NCBI GenBank assembly: GCA_964608915.1
Contig: CAZSQA010000001.1
Location: 124,001-188,000, forward strand
DNA length: 64,000 bases
Direction: 5' to 3'
DNA from: QWQI01 sp964608915
GTDB lineage: Bacteria > Planctomycetota > Planctomycetia > Isosphaerales > Isosphaeraceae
The position numbers and the translations under genes were made by a program. Every line of letters begins with the position of its first letter. The stretch's first letter is position 1. Shown piece after piece: positions 60,743 to 64,000 of the stretch. The notes below the pieces were generated by a model, which had not been told where the DNA came from, made no database searches, and was given only the letters and a program-made list of their open reading frames with translations.

Positions 60743-62179
60743 TCAGGCCAGTATCGCCTGAATCGGCGTGCCGCCCTGGGCGATCGCCACCGGCCTTGCG
60801 GTTTTGTCCAGCACGGTCATTTCCGGGTCGATGCCCAGACATCGGTAAATCGTGGCACACAAATCGGCCGGCCTCACAGGCATGTCCTTCACGAAGGCCG
60901 CCTGGTTGTCCGAAGCCCCGTAAACCGTGCCGCCCCGGATGCCGGCTCCAGCCAGAACGGTGCTGTAGCAATACGTCCAGTGGTCGCGCCCGGCGCTGCC
61001 GTTGATCTTCGGCGTCCGGCCCATCTCGCTCATCACCACCACAAGCGTTTCGTCGATCAGGCCGGTCGATTCGAGATCGCTCATCAGGGCGTCGAAGGCC
61101 ATGTCGAAGTAGGGCAGGTTATAGTCTTTCAAGATGGCGAAGTTGCGGCCGTGGGTGTCCCAGCCGTCGTGCTGAAGCATCAGGCGTTCCCAGTAAACGT
61201 CCCAAGTGACGTTCACGAACCGAACGCCGGCCTGAACGAGCCGCAGGGCAATCGCCGCGCTGTTGCCGAACAGGGTGTGGCCGTAGCGGTCGAGCCGCCG
61301 TGGGTCTTCTTTCGAAAGGTCGAACGCTCGACGGGCCGCGGGCGAACTGACCATGTCGAAAGCTCGCTGGCGGTTCCGGTCGTACGAATCGCCAGTTTGT
61401 GAACTTTCGTTTGACCTCAGGCCATCTTCGACTTGTCGAAGCAGCGACCGGCGGCGGTCGAGCCGGTCGACCGTGATACCGTCGCCAGGGGTGGCGTCGG
61501 GGATCTTCGGCTCGCCGCGAATCACTTGCGGGAACCACGGCTTTTCGGCCGGAGCGCCGGGGTCGTTACGTGGGTCGCATTCGCTGTGCAAAGGGTCGAA
61601 CCGCTTGCCGAGAAATCCGGCATAAGGCCCGGGGCGCCGGATCGACTGCCCCCAGCCCAGATAATTCGGCAAATAAACATAGTCCGGCAACGGCCGAGAG
61701 CCTTCGCGCAGATACTCGCACACCGAACCCATGCTGGGAGGGTAGGTTTCGCTGGTGGTGACGAGATCGGGCGGGATCGTCTCCCAGCCGGTGTAGCTGG
61801 GCAGGGGGTTGTGGCAGCCGCCCCGGTGGGTCATCGAACGGACGACGGCCAGGCGATGGGCCCAGCGGTTCATGCGCGGCAGGTGCTCGCAGATGTCCAG
61901 CCCGGGCACGCTGGTTTTGACGGGGCGGAATTCGCCGCGCACTTCGGCGGGGGCGTCGGGCTTCATGTCGACCATGTCCTGCGTGGCCGCCCCGCCAAGC
62001 AAGTAGAGCACGATCACGCTTTTCGCCTTGCCCGGCAGTGCGCCAGCCTGTTCGGCCTGAAGTGCCTGCGGCAGGTTCAGCCCGAGGCCGGAGCCGAGGG
62101 AAATCGCGCCGGCGCGGAGCGCTTCACGCCGGGTGATGCCGTCGCAGCACCGTTTCGGGCTGCCGAGCAGGGTGATCAT
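60743..62179 (-). CDS. DUF1501 domain protein, second copy
   Basis: 478 aa. The N-terminus carries TRREALRAGAISLGSGLGL, a Tat-like signal. Later landmarks are VIVLYLLGGAATQDMVDMKP, MTHRGGCHNPLPSYTGWE, HDGWDTHGRNF and EMGRTPKINGSAGRDHW, all DUF1501. It follows the DMF-beta-like gene on the same strand (28-base gap), so they may be co-transcribed. Role unknown; typical of planctomycete periplasm. Confidence 0.9.
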   Translation of the reverse strand: MITLLGSPKRCCDGITRREALRAGAISLGSGLGLNLPQALQAEQAGALPGKAKSVIVLYLLGGAATQDMVDMKPDAPAEVRGEFRPVKTSVPGLDICEHLPRMNRWAHRLAVVRSMTHRGGCHNPLPSYTGWETIPPDLVTTSETYPPSMGSVCEYLREGSRPLPDYVYLPNYLGWGQSIRRPGPYAGFLGKRFDPLHSECDPRNDPGAPAEKPWFPQVIRGEPKIPDATPGDGITVDRLDRRRSLLRQVEDGLRSNESSQTGDSYDRNRQRAFDMVSSPAARRAFDLSKEDPRRLDRYGHTLFGNSAAIALRLVQAGVRFVNVTWDVYWERLMLQHDGWDTHGRNFAILKDYNLPYFDMAFDALMSDLESTGLIDETLVVVMSEMGRTPKINGSAGRDHWTYCYSTVLAGAGIRGGTVYGASDNQAAFVKDMPVRPADLCATIYRCLGIDPEMTVLDKTARPVAIAQGGTPIQAILA

Positions 62180-62207
62180 CGCGGGGCTCCCGAAGTTCGG
62201 AACGATT

Positions 62208-63734
62208 TCATTTCTTCAGCGCCCGCTTCAGCAGGTTTTCGGTGATTTTCTGAACGCGTTCGTCCGGCCCGTGGGGGCGGCACCAGTGCGTCCAGGGCAG
62301 TGTGTGGCCGGGCGGATTCGAAAGCCCCTGAGCCCAGAATATGGTGCTGGCGTTGAAGACGAAATTGTCCTTCGGGCCCGGGTAGATCGTGGCGGCCCAC
62401 TGCTGGGGCGTCACGCCACCCACGAAGGCCGTGCCGGCACCGACGACTTCCAGCCCGGGGATGTCCTTCGGCGGATCGCCGTGATATTCCCAGCCGATGA
62501 GCCCCGCGATCTTGTCGCCGGCCTTCATGCCCGTGCCTTCGAAGATCCAGTGGTCGGGCTTGACGCACACCCAGTCACCACCGCCGTTGACCGGCTCGAC
62601 GTTCCTGGCGCCCATGAGATAGCCTTCGTCAGGCCCGCGATGGGGGTAAGGCCCGTGAACTTTCTCACGATCGACGGCATATTTGTATTCGCCGCCATAG
62701 GGGCCGCCCCGAAACATCGTGCGCAGCGGCTGGCCGGCGGCATTGGGCGTGAGCGGCGTGACCCAGCAGACGGAATTGCCGGAAAGGAACATGAGATTCA
62801 CGCCGGCATCGCGCATTTTCACGACACTTTCGTATTGGCGGATATCCCAGTATTCGTCGTGGCCGACCGAGATGAACGCCTTGGCCTTCAGGCCTCGTTC
62901 GGGCGAGATCATGTCGCAGTTGCAAACGTACGAGACGTCGTAGCCATGTTTTTCGAGCCAATAGGCCAGGGGAAATTCGAACGGCAGGAATTCGCCGGAG
63001 CCGACGGTGAGCGGGTCGTTGACGACACCCTCGAACTGAGCTTCTCTGCCATAAGGCCTGTCGAAGCTGACATCGGCCCAGGGCCCCTGATTGCCTTTTT
63101 TGTCGGTGTAAACGCTGTAATTGTCAGGCCAGCGGTTATAGGCCTGCCAGGTGTTGTCGGAACACTGGAACAGAACGTCGACGGGGCGGTCGTCGCGCAC
63201 GACGAAGACGACGTAGCTTTGATAGGAAGGCGTGTCGCCATCCGGCGGAACGGTCGCCAGCCGGCCCAGATAGACGCCGCTGGTCCAGTCGGCCGGAATC
63301 GTCAGCTCGGTCGCCGGTTCCCATGTGCATTCATGGATGTTCTTGTGCCCGGGCCTGGGCGTGGCCTGCGGCTTGCCTTCGAAGGGGCCGAGAGTCTGCA
63401 TGAGCCGGGCGCCTCGGCCGCCGTAATAGCCCATGCGAAAGATTTCGATGGTGAATTTCGAAGCCGGGGCGGTGGAGGCCATGATCTTCAGCCGATCGCC
63501 GGCCGCGACGCTCTGGCGGTCGCAATAGCCTTCGATCCACGGGCTGCGGAAGCCGTGCGTATCGGTCAGGCGGACGCGTGTCAGTTGCCAGTCCCGCGCG
63601 CCTTCGTGAGCGTTTTCGGTCGTGATCGGGTTGACGGGCTGGTCCGCGGCCGTCGCCCGGTCTTTCGAAAAGAGCCCGGTCAGGCTGGACCCGAAAACGG
63701 CGGACGCGATCGAACGGCGGCGATTGAGTTTCAC
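62208..63734 (-). CDS. N,N-dimethylformamidase-beta-like C-terminal domain protein
   Basis: 508 aa. A Tat-like start (RRRSIASAVFGSS) is followed by a domain matching the DMFase beta-subunit-like C-terminal fold (DMFA2_C): FTIEIFRMGYYGGRGARL, IPADWTSGVYLGRL, DVLFQCSDNTWQAYNRW, KAFISVGHDEYWDIRQYESV and VNLMFLSGNSVCW. It is near full length for the domain family. In many bacteria this domain occurs in secreted proteins of unknown substrate. Leftward, just before the DUF1501 gene. Confidence 0.78.
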   Translation of the reverse strand: MKLNRRRSIASAVFGSSLTGLFSKDRATAADQPVNPITTENAHEGARDWQLTRVRLTDTHGFRSPWIEGYCDRQSVAAGDRLKIMASTAPASKFTIEIFRMGYYGGRGARLMQTLGPFEGKPQATPRPGHKNIHECTWEPATELTIPADWTSGVYLGRLATVPPDGDTPSYQSYVVFVVRDDRPVDVLFQCSDNTWQAYNRWPDNYSVYTDKKGNQGPWADVSFDRPYGREAQFEGVVNDPLTVGSGEFLPFEFPLAYWLEKHGYDVSYVCNCDMISPERGLKAKAFISVGHDEYWDIRQYESVVKMRDAGVNLMFLSGNSVCWVTPLTPNAAGQPLRTMFRGGPYGGEYKYAVDREKVHGPYPHRGPDEGYLMGARNVEPVNGGGDWVCVKPDHWIFEGTGMKAGDKIAGLIGWEYHGDPPKDIPGLEVVGAGTAFVGGVTPQQWAATIYPGPKDNFVFNASTIFWAQGLSNPPGHTLPWTHWCRPHGPDERVQKITENLLKRALKK

Positions 63735-63969
63735 GGAGTCGGGCCTCGGAAGAGATCTGCTGTAAGGAAGGGCCAGGACCGGCCTGGCGGTGCCGGGAAG
63801 TGAATGGCCGCCGACCGGAGCCAGGGTGGCGAGATGGGTATCGATTCAGGCCGGGCGTCTATCAAGTTCAATGGATCCGGCGATGGCGGTCAAGCCATCA
63901 GCCCGGGTGACGTCGCGAATTCGTGCCCTCGTGTGGCACTTTCGTCGCTCGAATTGGCCGACGATCGCG

Positions 63970-63999
63970 TTGCGACTTAAGTGTCCGATTTGCTAGAAT
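63970..63999 (+). promoter_or_regulatory. Candidate rightward promoter at the window edge
   Basis: TTGCGA (63970-63975), an 18-base spacer and TAGAAT (63994-63999). It points out of the window, so the gene it might serve is not visible. Confidence 0.45.
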
Positions 64000-64000
64000 C

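Overview
The window reads as chromosome of a planctomycete (class Planctomycetia; the genus cannot be fixed from this). The lineage markers are two DUF1559 pseudopilin-like proteins with the FTLIELLVVIAIIAVL leader, two DUF1501 proteins, a DUF1549/DUF1553 cytochrome-type protein, a Ser/Thr kinase with DWG in place of DFG beside an ECF-like sigma factor, a PEP-CTERM protein, and a matrixin protease with an N-terminal LERREVLS motif. Coding density is high, GC is about 60% or more, and about 50 genes can be supported. I saw no rRNA, tRNA, CRISPR array, prophage or intact transposase.

Layout. 0.1-8.1 kb is mostly metabolism: a methyltransferase, a GNAT acetyltransferase, purB, a secreted hypothetical protein, glutamate dehydrogenase, and a creatininase-family gene coupled to a CusF-SCO1 fusion. 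8.4-14.5 kb is the most interesting stretch. A leftward operon (DUF1559, lipoprotein, DUF4198-Kelch fusion) diverges from hemP across one Fur-box-like palindrome set in a good sigma70-type promoter. A PEP-CTERM gene follows, then a second DUF1559 gene whose promoter overlaps two further Fur-like boxes. I infer an iron-responsive cell-envelope locus. 14.7-21.2 kb holds a sulfotransferase, hldE and a translationally coupled pair of unknown membrane-anchored proteins. 21.3-31.2 kb holds a VWA protein, TerC, the DUF1501 and DUF1549/DUF1553 pair, a DksA/TraR-type zinc-finger protein, and an HtrA protease coupled to trpD.

31.2-42.8 kb has the sigma factor and kinase pair, an RluA-type pseudouridine synthase with a lipoprotein, superoxide dismutase, the matrixin, an HlyD-type adaptor with a long glycine-rich insertion, RNase D and an alpha/beta hydrolase. 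42.9-50.7 kb has two coupled envelope proteins of unknown function, a very large unrecognised membrane protein, and a DUF4430 protein. 51-57.7 kb has a DUF6580-like membrane protein, an aminotransferase, a cysteine-free LptD with a fused LptA-like front end, and a DgkA-type lipid kinase. hldE and lptD together argue for LPS and an outer membrane. 58-64 kb has small membrane proteins, a VOC protein, a 2H phosphoesterase, a hexapeptide acyltransferase, DUF1501 and an N,N-dimethylformamidase-beta-like protein.

Intergenic regions carry several families of palindromes, three of them as inverted pairs of the REPIN type. Two loci 25 kb apart (8.3 kb and 33.9 kb) share one family. No RAYT transposase is present here, so any mobilising enzyme would be elsewhere in the genome.
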